DNA of 64,000 bases. Origin: JAJDAT01 sp964570665. GTDB lineage: Bacteria > Nitrospinota > Nitrospinia > Nitrospinales > JAJDAT01. Shown piece by piece: positions 26,460 to 36,223 of this stretch. The DNA lies in the NCBI GenBank assembly GCA_964570665.1, contig CAZMZH010000001.1, positions 542,858 to 606,857 on the forward strand, in the 5' to 3' direction. The translations under genes were made by a program, and so were the position numbers. A model generated the notes under the pieces. That model did not search any database, was not told the DNA's origin, and saw only the letters and a program-made list of their open reading frames with translations. Numbering within the stretch: position 1 is the stretch's first letter; each line of letters begins with the position of its first letter.

Positions 26460-29240
26460 TTATACCTTTGGATTAGCTTTCCGAATTTGATTTAAAAATT
26501 CAGCCATGCCATCTACATCGTAAGCGGTTAATAAATCTCTAAATATTGAAGCTGCTTTGAAACACTCCTCGTCAATATTTTCTATTTCGCTCAACAATTC
26601 TTCAATTTGAGTAACGCTGCACAAATCAACTGCATTTTTTAGGGAATCAAAAGTTTTTTGAGGAATATAAACTTTTGAGATATCCAGTGAAAGAATTTCT
26701 TTTTCTTTAGCCACTTCATTTTCATTAAAGGAAAATTCGACTGGCAATATTTTGGCTATGGAATTAACCAAACTTTCTACCCTAAAAGGTTTTGTCAAAA
26801 ATTCGTCGCACCCCGCTTCCATTGCCAATTTACGTTTTTCTTCTAAGCCCAAGGCCGTGACCGCTATTATTTTTAATTGATCGGATAAAATATTTTTTCT
26901 AATTTGCTTGGTAGCTTCTATTCCGTCCATTTCTGGCATGAGAATATCCATAAATACAACGTCAAATTTTATTTTTTCGATCAACTTTAAAGCTTCTTTA
27001 GCGCTAGCGGAAACATGAACGTCAATTCCGAGATCTTTTAAGACTTCGGATAAAATATCACGATTGGTTTCAATATCGTCAACAACCAAAGCGCATAGAC
27101 TTTGTCCTTTGACAAGACGTAAAATTTCAGAAGTCCGTTTTTTTCGAGAACTTGGAATAGTTTTTAATTGACTCGGCAGAAGCTGCAGGGAAAAGAAAAA
27201 CCGAGTTCCCAGTCCAAATTTTGACTCTAATTCTAACTTTCCGCCCAAAAGTTTAATCTGATTATCAACAATCGCCAGACCCAAACCTGTTCCGCCTTTT
27301 TTGAGTCCTTCTTCGTGCTGGCGAAAGGGTTCAAATAAAGTTTTTTGAGCCTCTTCGGTAATTCCCTGGCCGGTATCGGCAATTTCAAATCGATATATAT
27401 TTTTTTCTTTTTTATCAATTAACAAAGACACTTGACCAGAGTCGGTAAACTTAACCGAATTACCTAACAAGTTAATCAAAACCTGCTTCAATTTAGTTTC
27501 ATCCCCTTTTACAAGAACCGGATCGTTCCCTAAACTTTTCAAATTCCAGCCTAAGTTTTTTTGTCGGCATTGATTTTCGAAATAATCATTAATCTCACTT
27601 AACAATTCTGTCAAATCGAAATCGGTCGAATAGATTTCCATTCTTCCGGCCTCGATTTTGGAAATATCAAGAACATCATTTATTAGCTGTAATAAATGAT
27701 CTCCCGATCGCAAAATAGTCTTAACGTTTTTGATTTGATCTGGGTTCAAGTTCTTTTGTCGTTGGAGAATTTGGGCGTATCCTAAAATAGCGTTAAGCGG
27801 CGTTCGAATTTCGTGACTCATATTAGCCAAAAATGCGCTTTTGGTTTTATTGGCAACTTCCGCTTCATTTTTTGCTTGTTGCAGCTCTACTTCCGCAATC
27901 TTACGATCGTTAATATCTTGCAACGACCCAGCCATTCTTGTGGGTTTGCCGTCTTCATCGCGAACCGTATCGCCCTTAGCGTGAAACCATCGGTATTCTC
28001 CCGATTTAGTTTTCAAGCGATACTCTAAATCAAATAGGGAATATTTCTCAAAATGCGCCTGAACCGCTTCAATTGTCCGTGACAAATCGGAAGGATGTAA
28101 AAGTTGCTTAAATTGTGGATAACTCGCCTTAATTTCTTCAAATTCATATCCCAATAATTTATAAAATTGCGGCGACCACCATTGCTCCTCATTGTTTAAA
28201 TCCGGCCAATCCCAAATACCCTCATTCGATCCGCTAATCGCTAAGTCGAGTCTTTGCTGTATTTCAATAAGTTTTTTATTAGTATCTTCTATCGCTTGAG
28301 TTTTTTCTTCGACAAGTCTTTCCAAGTGGTCTTGGTAGTTTTTAAGCTCTTCTCGCGCATGCCCATGTTCTTCAACTTCGCGTCCCAACTTCAAATTTGT
28401 CGTCTCCAAATCTTTTGCTTGTCGCCTCGCCTTTTGTCCAAAATGAGCGGTCAACCCTAAAAGACAAGCCGTTAAAATTCCTGTTATTAAAACGACAAAA
28501 GGTAACGGAGATTTTTTTTGTAGCAATAGTTCTTCTTGTGGCCAAAGTTTTAACCCCCAATGCAATCCCAGTAAAACGACTTCATCTTGGAATTCCCAAT
28601 CAACTAAAATATCCTTCGATTTGTTTTGGCGGTAAATTTCTCGGTCGCCAGAAAATACTGCTATAGAAAACTCATTCGAATTGATACCAAAGACAACAGA
28701 ATCCCAAAACTTTTTGGCATTTCCAACTAATAGGAAAAAACCGTCAAATTTTTCATTGAGATAAACAGGAACAAAAAGTATAAAATTAGGACTTTCAAAC
28801 TCTGGGAGGGCCCCTATGACTTGCGTTAGTTTTCGATCGGTTGACTTCTCTAAAAGGGGTTTTATTTGCGGTAAAATCTTTTCAAGCGTTGCTGAATTTC
28901 CACTCGCGTTCAATACCCATTTGGGTTCAATAGAAGAGTCTAACCAAACGCCAAACTCAAAACCTCTTTGGTCCGAAAAAAAATTCCCTAATTCTTGCTC
29001 CCACTCTTGCTTTGGGACACGACCTCGACTTTGCCAACGACCGGAAAATCTCTCTAAAAAAGTCAGACTGTTGACAAGAGCTGTTTGCGCTTCGGTTCTA
29101 ATTTTTCCTATTTCGCCCTGAAATAGTTGTCGAAGCTGCTGATTTTGTTGAAGCTTAATAAAATGCGACAGATAAATAGACGCTAAAATCAAACTGACAG
29201 TAAGGCCGGCTGGAATATTTCGCGAATTAAAAAATTTCAT
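26460..29240 (-). CDS. Membrane hybrid sensor histidine kinase (sensor-PAS-HisKA-HATPase-REC)
   Basis: The 926-aa protein has a transmembrane helix near residues 12-28 and another near 247-268, enclosing a periplasmic sensor domain of about 215 residues. A coiled coil and a PAS domain with PAC motif (GIWDWPDLNNEEQWWSPQFY; RTKSGEYRWFHAKGD-type) follow to about residue 450. Next come HisKA (FLANMSHEIRTPLNAILGYA), the ATPase (N box INLLGNSVKF, G1 DTGQGI, G2 GGTGLGLAI), a receiver domain (VVFMDILMPEMDG) and a helical tail. Its start overlaps the stop of the YfiR-like gene by four bases, and a TonB receptor precedes that, suggesting that envelope ligand sensing feeds this kinase. Confidence 0.93.
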   Translation of the reverse strand: MKFFNSRNIPAGLTVSLILASIYLSHFIKLQQNQQLRQLFQGEIGKIRTEAQTALVNSLTFLERFSGRWQSRGRVPKQEWEQELGNFFSDQRGFEFGVWLDSSIEPKWVLNASGNSATLEKILPQIKPLLEKSTDRKLTQVIGALPEFESPNFILFVPVYLNEKFDGFFLLVGNAKKFWDSVVFGINSNEFSIAVFSGDREIYRQNKSKDILVDWEFQDEVVLLGLHWGLKLWPQEELLLQKKSPLPFVVLITGILTACLLGLTAHFGQKARRQAKDLETTNLKLGREVEEHGHAREELKNYQDHLERLVEEKTQAIEDTNKKLIEIQQRLDLAISGSNEGIWDWPDLNNEEQWWSPQFYKLLGYEFEEIKASYPQFKQLLHPSDLSRTIEAVQAHFEKYSLFDLEYRLKTKSGEYRWFHAKGDTVRDEDGKPTRMAGSLQDINDRKIAEVELQQAKNEAEVANKTKSAFLANMSHEIRTPLNAILGYAQILQRQKNLNPDQIKNVKTILRSGDHLLQLINDVLDISKIEAGRMEIYSTDFDLTELLSEINDYFENQCRQKNLGWNLKSLGNDPVLVKGDETKLKQVLINLLGNSVKFTDSGQVSLLIDKKEKNIYRFEIADTGQGITEEAQKTLFEPFRQHEEGLKKGGTGLGLAIVDNQIKLLGGKLELESKFGLGTRFFFSLQLLPSQLKTIPSSRKKRTSEILRLVKGQSLCALVVDDIETNRDILSEVLKDLGIDVHVSASAKEALKLIEKIKFDVVFMDILMPEMDGIEATKQIRKNILSDQLKIIAVTALGLEEKRKLAMEAGCDEFLTKPFRVESLVNSIAKILPVEFSFNENEVAKEKEILSLDISKVYIPQKTFDSLKNAVDLCSVTQIEELLSEIENIDEECFKAASIFRDLLTAYDVDGMAEFLNQIRKANPKV

Positions 29241-29791
29241 TTAATTTGTTTTGTAAGTCTGAAAATCTTCGACCCAAGATTAAAACCCAATTTATATAAC
29301 TTTGTCCGATTAACGTTTAAACGCAATTTCCCACCTTCAAAAAACAAAAAGATCATACCTCCTTTTTTAAAGAAAATTGGATTATCGCTAACCGTTAAAA
29401 TATTATTCTCTCTACCGCTTCCTAAAAACTTCAAAGCCAATCGATCCAAAGTTCCAAAATATAAGATATGGCAATTTCCTAGCTCAATAAACTGAGAAAC
29501 ATACCGTACCGTAAACGGACGATCTGTTTCCAAGGTTTGAATTAATTCTAATTCTTTTTTAAAAGATGTAAGCCCATATACGCATAAATTTGACGATTGT
29601 TCCAAAATCGGACCCGAAGAGGTTGGCCAGGTGACATAATTAAAAATTTGGTACAAAAACACCGCTTTGGTTTTTCGCTTGATACTTTCCGAGTCTGCAA
29701 AAGCCAGGCTAGGCAAAGAACTTACTACAGCGACCCAAAAGACCAAAGCCCACAATAAAGCCGGAAAAGTTTGATTTTTGTTTTTGTTCAA
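29237..29791 (-). CDS. YfiR-like (DUF4154) periplasmic protein
   Basis: The 184-aa protein has a signal peptide (hydrophobic segment about residues 9-32, ending SLAFA) and the hallmarks of the YfiR/DUF4154 family: KAVFLYQIFNYVTWP early, a cysteine in SSNLCVYG, the pattern RPFTVRYVSQFIELGNCHILYFG, and a final beta region GGMIFLFFEGGKLRLNVN. In Pseudomonas YfiR is a periplasmic repressor of a membrane diguanylate cyclase. Here the co-transcribed partner is a hybrid histidine kinase (4-bp overlap), so it may gate that kinase. The upstream TonB-receptor gene ends 9 bp before it. Confidence 0.85.
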   Translation of the reverse strand: MNKNKNQTFPALLWALVFWVAVVSSLPSLAFADSESIKRKTKAVFLYQIFNYVTWPTSSGPILEQSSNLCVYGLTSFKKELELIQTLETDRPFTVRYVSQFIELGNCHILYFGTLDRLALKFLGSGRENNILTVSDNPIFFKKGGMIFLFFEGGKLRLNVNRTKLYKLGFNLGSKIFRLTKQIK

Positions 29792-29800
29792 AACTAATTC

Positions 29801-31732
29801 CTAAAATTTAATTGTCGCTCCGCCAAATATTCCAATCCCGCGGCGTAACGGAAAAGTATTAACTCTTCGAAAGAAACTGTCTGGGAAAAAAACATCTTCA
29901 TCCAAAACATTGTCGACAAACAAATTAAGCGCAACATTTGGGATTTCAGCGCGAGGTAAGAACTTGGCAAGCTCCAGTTCCCCTTTTAACGTCAACCAAT
30001 TGTAAGCGTCGGCATTTGGGTTTGCGGTTGGGGCGGAAGTGATTTTAGCCGCATCTCCAAAATAACTATTGAACACTCCAAAGGAATATCCCATAGGAGA
30101 CTCATAAGAAAGACCCGCTTTTGCCATGCCATTGGGAACGAACCCAATATCCTGGTTTCCGCTTTGATCTTCATTAGTCTGGTAACTTAAAGAACCTATT
30201 AATGACCAACCCGGAACAGGGTGCACTTTCCACTCCCATTCCACTCCGTCAAACTCCATCATGTCGGCATTTACAAAAGTTCCAGAGTCAGCCAGGATAG
30301 TTCCATCTAATCCAGAAGTGTAATAAGTTAAAGCTGTATAAACTTTTGGCGCGTTATAAAATATTTGCGCGTTGAATGTCTTTATTTCTTCCGGTTGTAT
30401 ATTTGGGTTTCCTTGCAAAAAAGGACGGTTTATAGATTGTTCACCGGAAAACGGCGAGCGAAATGCCTCCCCATAAAGCAACTTTATTCCAACTTGATCG
30501 TTTAATTGAACAATAGTTCCAAAGCGAGGGGTTACATTAAAATCGATACCTTCAGGTTTACTGACATTAAAACCGGCGATTAATTTCAAAAATTTCCAAG
30601 GTTGGTAATCCGCTTGCGTGTAATAATTAAATCGATCATTGGTATAAGAAATGGTTCCATTTTGTAAAGTTCCATCCAGCCTTTGATAAATAAATCCAGA
30701 GATAAAATTGAAACGATCAAAAAGCTCGCCGCCAATTGAAACTTCATACAGCAAATCGTTAAAATCAAAATCGCTGCCCAGGTTATTGGTTAAATTTAAA
30801 CCGTTATACGTTATGTTCGCAACCGCCTTCAATTTGCTTTCAAATGAATATTCGTATTGAAGATCCCAAAAGTTTCTAAGCAACTTTTCTCTATCTCCAG
30901 CGGGCTGAAAATTGTTTAGGCTAAAAGTGGTGTCCTTCTTAAATCCCGTAAACCCAGTAAGAGAAAAGTTTTTATATTGAGCGACTCCAGTAACGCCATA
31001 ATTTTTTTCGCTAAAATCATCCGTTATCGTGTTTCCATTCGGATCGTTGATCAAAAAATTCCAACCGTCGCTGTCTAAATATTTTCCTGAAACTAAAAAT
31101 TTTAAATCTCCGATTTGCTTTCCTACCAATCCAGAAGCTTGACTTGTGTTATCAACTCCATATCCTCCAGAAATTTGATTGGCATGAAATTCTTCCGGAT
31201 TCTTAGTAATTATATTGATAGCTCCCGCTAATGCATTGGTTCCATATAATACGGAACCAGGCCCTCTAACCATTTCAATTCTCTCGATGATTTCTAAAGG
31301 AATTGAACGGTAAAAAGCCATATTATGACCTCCCGAGAAGGAATCTCGCATGGGCCGACCATTCAAAAGAATTAAGGACTTATTATCTGAAATATTTATT
31401 TGCTGACCACGAATAGCCGTACTGTTATCTCGCAAAATTGTTGATGCGTATCGATACGTATTTGGTAGACGCGACAAAACATCGCCCAAATTATTACCTC
31501 CAAATTTCTCAATCTCCTCAGAGGTGATAACAGTTATAACTCCCGGAGCTTCGGAAATAGATTCTTTTCTCTTTGAAGCAACGGATACAGAAAGTTCCTC
31601 GATATCCAATTTCAACATTTCTTGAATGGAAGGATCTGGCGAACCGGAAGGTTGAGCTACTGCATCCAGAGTTAACAAAAGCGCAAGAACTGATATCAAT
31701 AAAAACTTAAAATATAAAAAAAAACGTTTCAT
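29801..31732 (-). CDS. TonB-dependent outer-membrane receptor
   Basis: The 643-aa protein has a signal peptide (to VAQ, about residue 27) and a short TonB-box-like region, then a plug domain: ITVITSEEIEKFGGNNLGDVLSRLPN, and AIRGQQINISDNKSLILLNGRPM with IERIEMVRGPGSVLYGTNALAGAINII, the typical plug end. A long beta-barrel follows, finishing with GIFGGATIKF, whose terminal Phe is typical of outer-membrane barrels. TonB receptors import siderophores, vitamins or sugars using inner-membrane energy; the ligand cannot be told. As first gene of an operon with YfiR-like and kinase genes, it may act in signalling as well as uptake. Confidence 0.92.
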   Translation of the reverse strand: MKRFFLYFKFLLISVLALLLTLDAVAQPSGSPDPSIQEMLKLDIEELSVSVASKRKESISEAPGVITVITSEEIEKFGGNNLGDVLSRLPNTYRYASTILRDNSTAIRGQQINISDNKSLILLNGRPMRDSFSGGHNMAFYRSIPLEIIERIEMVRGPGSVLYGTNALAGAINIITKNPEEFHANQISGGYGVDNTSQASGLVGKQIGDLKFLVSGKYLDSDGWNFLINDPNGNTITDDFSEKNYGVTGVAQYKNFSLTGFTGFKKDTTFSLNNFQPAGDREKLLRNFWDLQYEYSFESKLKAVANITYNGLNLTNNLGSDFDFNDLLYEVSIGGELFDRFNFISGFIYQRLDGTLQNGTISYTNDRFNYYTQADYQPWKFLKLIAGFNVSKPEGIDFNVTPRFGTIVQLNDQVGIKLLYGEAFRSPFSGEQSINRPFLQGNPNIQPEEIKTFNAQIFYNAPKVYTALTYYTSGLDGTILADSGTFVNADMMEFDGVEWEWKVHPVPGWSLIGSLSYQTNEDQSGNQDIGFVPNGMAKAGLSYESPMGYSFGVFNSYFGDAAKITSAPTANPNADAYNWLTLKGELELAKFLPRAEIPNVALNLFVDNVLDEDVFFPDSFFRRVNTFPLRRGIGIFGGATIKF

Positions 31733-32033
31733 GAAAAGCTTTGGGACAACCTTGGCGAATACAGTTATGTTACAAAAATTATTTTTTTGAAAAAAATTGT
31801 GAAGGGATATTTTACCTTAATGGCGAGGAAAAACTTTGAATTATTTAACCAAAATAGAAAGTTTTATAGCAAATTTTCACAATACACATATTTACATTTA
31901 CATCTTTAAAATGACAAAAATATTTATCCTGAAATCAGCTCATAAAGTTTGTCTTGAAAAAATTCGTTCCCTATAGATGGATTAAAATCGAAAGAGTATC
32001 TTTTTTTACTGCATCTTAAATATTATCGACACC
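31733..32033. other. AT-rich intergenic region upstream of the TonB receptor operon
   Basis: About 300 bp separating the receptor gene from the downstream end of the aldo/keto reductase gene. It should hold the promoter for the receptor operon, but I could not select convincing hexamers and see no repeats or open frame. Confidence 0.3.
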
Positions 32034-32912
32034 TTATATTATTTTTCCTAAATGCGGTCCCCATTCGGAAGCTAATTTTTTGCCCAGCTTGATGAGTTGA
32101 GCGGCTTCTCTTGAAGATAGATTTTTGAAGCTTTTGGCCCATTGTAAATTCTGGTGTAATTCGGTCTGAGTGGCCATTCCAATAACGGCAGAGGATACCC
32201 CTGGTAAACTTTGCGCATATCTAAACGCTTCTTTTAAATACTTCGGCGGCAAAAGCCGATGGCTTAAATTAGTTTGTCGGCCCTGCAATTGCCCTCCAAA
32301 CACTTTCATCGCAATCAATCCAACATTTGCTCTTCTAGCTATATTCCAGACATCATTTTCAAAGTTATAGGTATGTCGGTCCACAAAGTTGACGGCATTT
32401 AACAAAACGTCGACGTTGAATCTTTTTAGAGCCTCAGCAAAGCGAACTGGACGGTTGTGTCCGGATAACCCCACAAACCTTGTCAATCCATCGGCTTTAG
32501 CTTTCATTAAAGCCGAGTAACAACCGCGTCGTCCAAACACCACTTTCGGATTCATTTTGTCTGCGCCAACGCTATGAACAAAGACTAAGTCTGCATAATC
32601 TGTTTGCAACTCGCGAAGATTACTCTTTAAAAGTTTTAAAGCGGCTTCTCCATCTGGCTCAAAGCATTTTGTAGCAAGAAAAACTTCTTTGCGTCTTGTC
32701 TTTAATAAATGTCCCAATTGTTTTTGAGCTTTTCCATAACCGGCCAACTCGGGAGCGGTGTCAAAATAATTCACTCCTGAATTGAGAGCTTCTTCGTATA
32801 AAAACAGCGCTTCTTTAACGTTCAATCGCGTTCCAGCCGGAGCCGTCCCAAATCCTAAAATAGAAATACGTTGGCCTGTTTTACCAAGAACTCGCATTGG
32901 TATTTTATTCAT
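32034..32912 (-). CDS. Aldo/keto reductase family protein
   Basis: These enzymes reduce carbonyls with NAD(P)H in a TIM barrel. The 292-aa protein has the expected early strand ISILGFGTAPAG and the catalytic set: Asp in NYFDTAPELAGYG, Tyr in GYGKAQ, Lys in FLATKCFE and His in LVFVHSVG. The C-terminal part includes the usual SAVIGMATQTELHQNL cofactor region. It is a single gene on its strand, divergent from the nitroreductase gene. The natural substrate is unknown. Confidence 0.88.
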   Translation of the reverse strand: MNKIPMRVLGKTGQRISILGFGTAPAGTRLNVKEALFLYEEALNSGVNYFDTAPELAGYGKAQKQLGHLLKTRRKEVFLATKCFEPDGEAALKLLKSNLRELQTDYADLVFVHSVGADKMNPKVVFGRRGCYSALMKAKADGLTRFVGLSGHNRPVRFAEALKRFNVDVLLNAVNFVDRHTYNFENDVWNIARRANVGLIAMKVFGGQLQGRQTNLSHRLLPPKYLKEAFRYAQSLPGVSSAVIGMATQTELHQNLQWAKSFKNLSSREAAQLIKLGKKLASEWGPHLGKII

Positions 32913-33041
32913 AATTTCCGTTCCTAATCTTCATGCGTTCTTATAGTTACTTGAAAGTAACTAATTGTTTTTTAATATTCAACAGTTATAATTTTTTAAT
33001 AAATAAACGTGAACTTAAATATTCAAACCAAAGGAAAAATA

Positions 33042-33662
33042 ATGGAATATTCCAATGTGGTTCAACAACGCCGTAGCGTCAAATCTTACGACCCTGAAAA
33101 AACAATTAGCGATAGCGAACTAGAAGAACTCTTTCAAGAAGTAGTTTTAACTCCAAGTTCTTTCAATCTGCAACACTGGACATTTGTTGCGGTGAAAACG
33201 CCTGAAATTAAAAACAAGTTAAGAGAAGCTGCCTGGGGACAGCAACAAGTTGAGGATTGTTCGGTGGCCTTTTTAGTTTGCGGTAAGCTTGACGCTTATA
33301 AAGACGCGGCAGAAATATATAAAAACACGCCTCAACAAGTTCAAGACAATGTGGTACCTATGATAAATAATTTTTACGAAGGTAAGGAACAACTGCAACG
33401 CGACGAAGCTATTCGTAGCGCGTCTCTAGCGGCAATGTCATTAATGTATGCGGCAAAAAATCGCGGGTGGGTTACCGGCCCTATGATTGGATTTGATCCG
33501 GACGCGGCGTCCAAACTTTTAAAGCTTCCAGAAAACTACGTCCCTGTGATGCTAATAGTCATGGGCTACCAAAAAGACGAACCAAGACCGCGCGATAGCC
33601 GACGACCTATTTCAGAAGTGGTAAAACTTGACTCTATGGAGGGCCCTGGACTGAAAGGGTAG
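33042..33662 (+). CDS. Nitroreductase family flavoprotein
   Basis: The 206-aa protein belongs to the FMN-dependent nitroreductase fold, which reduces nitro compounds, quinones or flavins with NAD(P)H. Visible are the N-terminal RRSVKSYDPEKTISDSELEEL phosphate-binding region, the SSFNLQHWTFVAVK segment, and near the C terminus GWVTGPMIGFDPDAASKLL, typical for the family. I use ATG 33042, preceded by AAAGGA, rather than an upstream GTG at 33009. Its own promoter must lie in the gap to the divergent aldo/keto reductase gene. Confidence 0.87.
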   Translation: MEYSNVVQQRRSVKSYDPEKTISDSELEELFQEVVLTPSSFNLQHWTFVAVKTPEIKNKLREAAWGQQQVEDCSVAFLVCGKLDAYKDAAEIYKNTPQQVQDNVVPMINNFYEGKEQLQRDEAIRSASLAAMSLMYAAKNRGWVTGPMIGFDPDAASKLLKLPENYVPVMLIVMGYQKDEPRPRDSRRPISEVVKLDSMEGPGLKG

Positions 33663-33694
33663 ATTAAAAAAAAATGGGATCAATAATCCATGCT

Positions 33695-34606
33695 TTAGCC
33701 AAAACTTAATTTAAATTGTTTATGCAATTCCTTTTTATAAACCATTTCCATGGATTGTGTTCCATTTAGGTTTCCTTCGCCTTCTGGAAACGACTCTGCA
33801 ACGAGTTTAAATAATTCTTCAGACAGTTCTAACCCAGGCAAACGTTCATCTCCTGAAAGTTCTTCATTTATTAAACGTAGGTCCTTTAAAATATCCTTAA
33901 CCCTAAACCCCGCCGAATAATCGGAATCGATTATTTTAGGTCCCAAATTCGATAGGGCCCAAGACCCTGCGGCTCCAGTACTGCAAATTTTTACCACCAA
34001 GTTGGGATCAATTTCCAAAACCTTGGATAACCTAATCGCTTCCGATAAAGCAACCATATGAATAGCTCCAAGGTTTTGGTTGATCAATTTAACGCCTTGA
34101 CCGCTTCCAACAGGTCCACAATGATGGATATTTTTTCCCATGGTTTTTAAAACTGGCAATGCTTCTTCAAAATCTTTTGCGTCGCCTCCAACCATTATTG
34201 TTAAAGTTCCATTTTGCGCTCCAATATCGCCTCCAGATACAGGAGCATCCAAAAACCTCAATCCACAATCCTTCAATCGATCCCCAATGGATCGCGCCGC
34301 TTTTATCCCTATGGTACTGAAATCAATAACAAGGGCTCCTGCTTTGGCATGCTTAGAAACGCCATCTTTTCCCAATAGAACTTCTTCAACATCTGGGACA
34401 TCCGAAACACAAGTCAAAATAATGTCGGCGTCTTTAACGGCTAAAGCAATAGACTCAGATAAAACACAACCGGTTTCGAGCGCTTGTTGAACGCCCTCGC
34501 GATCCGAGGTTCGATTCCAAACCACAGTAGAAAACCCTGAACGCTCTATGTTTGAAGCCATTGGGCTACCCATAACCCCCATACCTAAAAAAGCATATTT
34601 AGCCAT
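33695..34606 (-). CDS. NAD(P)-dependent beta-hydroxyacid dehydrogenase family protein
   Basis: The 303-aa protein belongs to the 3-hydroxyisobutyrate/tartronate-semialdehyde reductase/glyoxylate reductase family. It starts with the Rossmann signature AFLGMGVMGSPMASNIERSGF, the substrate-binding region SGGDIGAQNGTLTIMVGG lies near residue 122, and the catalytic Lys is in GQGVKLINQNLGA. The C-terminal helical domain is complete. It may reduce glyoxylate or succinic semialdehyde, but the sequence does not settle this. It lies 76 bp downstream of the pyruvate kinase gene and may be co-transcribed with it. Confidence 0.9.
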   Translation of the reverse strand: MAKYAFLGMGVMGSPMASNIERSGFSTVVWNRTSDREGVQQALETGCVLSESIALAVKDADIILTCVSDVPDVEEVLLGKDGVSKHAKAGALVIDFSTIGIKAARSIGDRLKDCGLRFLDAPVSGGDIGAQNGTLTIMVGGDAKDFEEALPVLKTMGKNIHHCGPVGSGQGVKLINQNLGAIHMVALSEAIRLSKVLEIDPNLVVKICSTGAAGSWALSNLGPKIIDSDYSAGFRVKDILKDLRLINEELSGDERLPGLELSEELFKLVAESFPEGEGNLNGTQSMEMVYKKELHKQFKLSFG

Positions 34607-34682
34607 AACGACACCTTATTCAAAACTCAAAATTAAAATTAACTGGCTCTTAAGATAATGACGAAAAAAAAACAAAACTTAT

Positions 34683-36113
34683 TTAAGGAACTTCTTCCAC
34701 CCAAATCATATTGGTTCCCTTAGCAACGCCTGGAGGATTCCCTGTGGTAATAACTACCCTTTGACCTGAAAACAAAATTTTTCTTTTTTTCAAAGTTCTA
34801 AAAACATCCTTTAAATTATCCAAAAACTGGTGTTCGTCGGTGACTAAATTAGGAATTACGCCTCTCAACAAGCTCATTTTTCGGGCTCTATTCAGACTAG
34901 AAGTGTAGGCGATTACAGGAACCATTGGATGAGGCCCTATAACATTACTGGCTGTTGAACCTGTATTGGTAAAAATTAGTAATGCCTGCGCTTTTAGCAA
35001 CTCAACGAGGTTATTAGCGGTATATGATATCCCATCGCTAATAGAAGGCGGGTCGTCGTGGATAAAATGACTCCAAGGTAGAATACCTTGATGATCCCGC
35101 TGGTAATTTTCTTGCGTCCTTGCAGTTTTGTCCATCACCTCAACCGCCCCTCTTGGATATTTACCGACAGCGGTTTCTCCCGAAAGCATAATGCCGTCGG
35201 CGCATCCCATGACTGCTTGGGCTATATCCGAAACTTCGGCGCGTGTTGGACGATGATTATTTATCATAGTCTCCAACATTTGAGTAGCTACAATAACCGG
35301 TTTTTCATATCGAGCTCCCAAACGCAAAATATCTTGTTGAACTAAAGGCACGTCAGTTAATGGGATCTCAATTCCTAAATCGCCACGCGCCACCATGATT
35401 GCGTCGGTGGCTTGAATAATTTCCTCTAAATTCTCCAGGGCTTTTTTCCGTTCAATCTTTGCGACAATTTCTGCTTCGCTCTTTGCCTTAATAATAAGCT
35501 TTCGAAGTTGATGAATATCGGCGGCGGAACTAACAAAAGATAATGCAACGTAATCGACCCCAGCTTGTAACCCAAATATTAAATCCTTTTTGTCTTTAGG
35601 CGTTAAAGCGCCCGTTCGAATCACGGCATCGGGCATATTCAACCCTTTATGGTCGGACAACTTCCCGCCGATTTCTACTTCAACTTCAACTTGTTTTCCA
35701 TTGATTTTTTTGACTACAACACAGATATTGCCGTCGTCTAAAAAAACTTTACTCTCTTTTCGAACATCCTCATGAAACTTCTGATACTGCACGGGCGCCA
35801 ACCCCTTGCGGCCCACAACTTTTTCTGTTGTAAAAACTAAACGCTCGCCTTTTTTTAAATCGATATAACCGTTTTCAAACTTACCCACCCGCATTTTAGG
35901 TCCCTGCAAATCGAACAAAATACCGACAAATGTATTTAATTCTTTTTCTGTTTCGCGGATCCAGTCAATCCAATTTTGTAACGCGACATGATCGCCATGG
36001 GAAAGATTTAGGCGAAACACATTCACTCCCGATTGAACCAACCCCCTGATACTTTTTTTATTTGCGGTTCCTGGACCTAATGTCGCTATAATTTTTGTAA
36101 GTCGAGGCATCAT
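34683..36113 (-). CDS. pyk: Pyruvate kinase
   Basis: Pyruvate kinase converts phosphoenolpyruvate and ADP to pyruvate and ATP. The 476-aa protein has TKIIATLGPGTANK, MRVGKF, NICVVVKKINGKQ in the B domain, the active-site run IVAKIERKKALENLEEIIQATDAIMVARGDLGIEIP, VATQMLETM and SGETAVGKYP, and a complete C-terminal domain with the allosteric-site-like region TNTGSTAS. It starts with a double Met; either may be used. Cytosolic glycolytic role. The call is certain at family level; whether it is allosterically regulated cannot be told. Confidence 0.96.
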   Translation of the reverse strand: MMPRLTKIIATLGPGTANKKSIRGLVQSGVNVFRLNLSHGDHVALQNWIDWIRETEKELNTFVGILFDLQGPKMRVGKFENGYIDLKKGERLVFTTEKVVGRKGLAPVQYQKFHEDVRKESKVFLDDGNICVVVKKINGKQVEVEVEIGGKLSDHKGLNMPDAVIRTGALTPKDKKDLIFGLQAGVDYVALSFVSSAADIHQLRKLIIKAKSEAEIVAKIERKKALENLEEIIQATDAIMVARGDLGIEIPLTDVPLVQQDILRLGARYEKPVIVATQMLETMINNHRPTRAEVSDIAQAVMGCADGIMLSGETAVGKYPRGAVEVMDKTARTQENYQRDHQGILPWSHFIHDDPPSISDGISYTANNLVELLKAQALLIFTNTGSTASNVIGPHPMVPVIAYTSSLNRARKMSLLRGVIPNLVTDEHQFLDNLKDVFRTLKKRKILFSGQRVVITTGNPPGVAKGTNMIWVEEVP

Positions 36114-36223
36114 GAGATTTAAAACCTGTTTAAAAGTTAGAGCAAATAAACCTTATTAAATAATTATTATTTTGATCTTCTTTTATTATCTTAGAAAACA
36201 AACCGCATGAGAAAAAAATCACA

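Noticed and set aside
29992..30768. Short minus-strand frames inside the TonB receptor gene
   Set aside because: They lie in other reading frames of a gene with full plug and barrel motifs.
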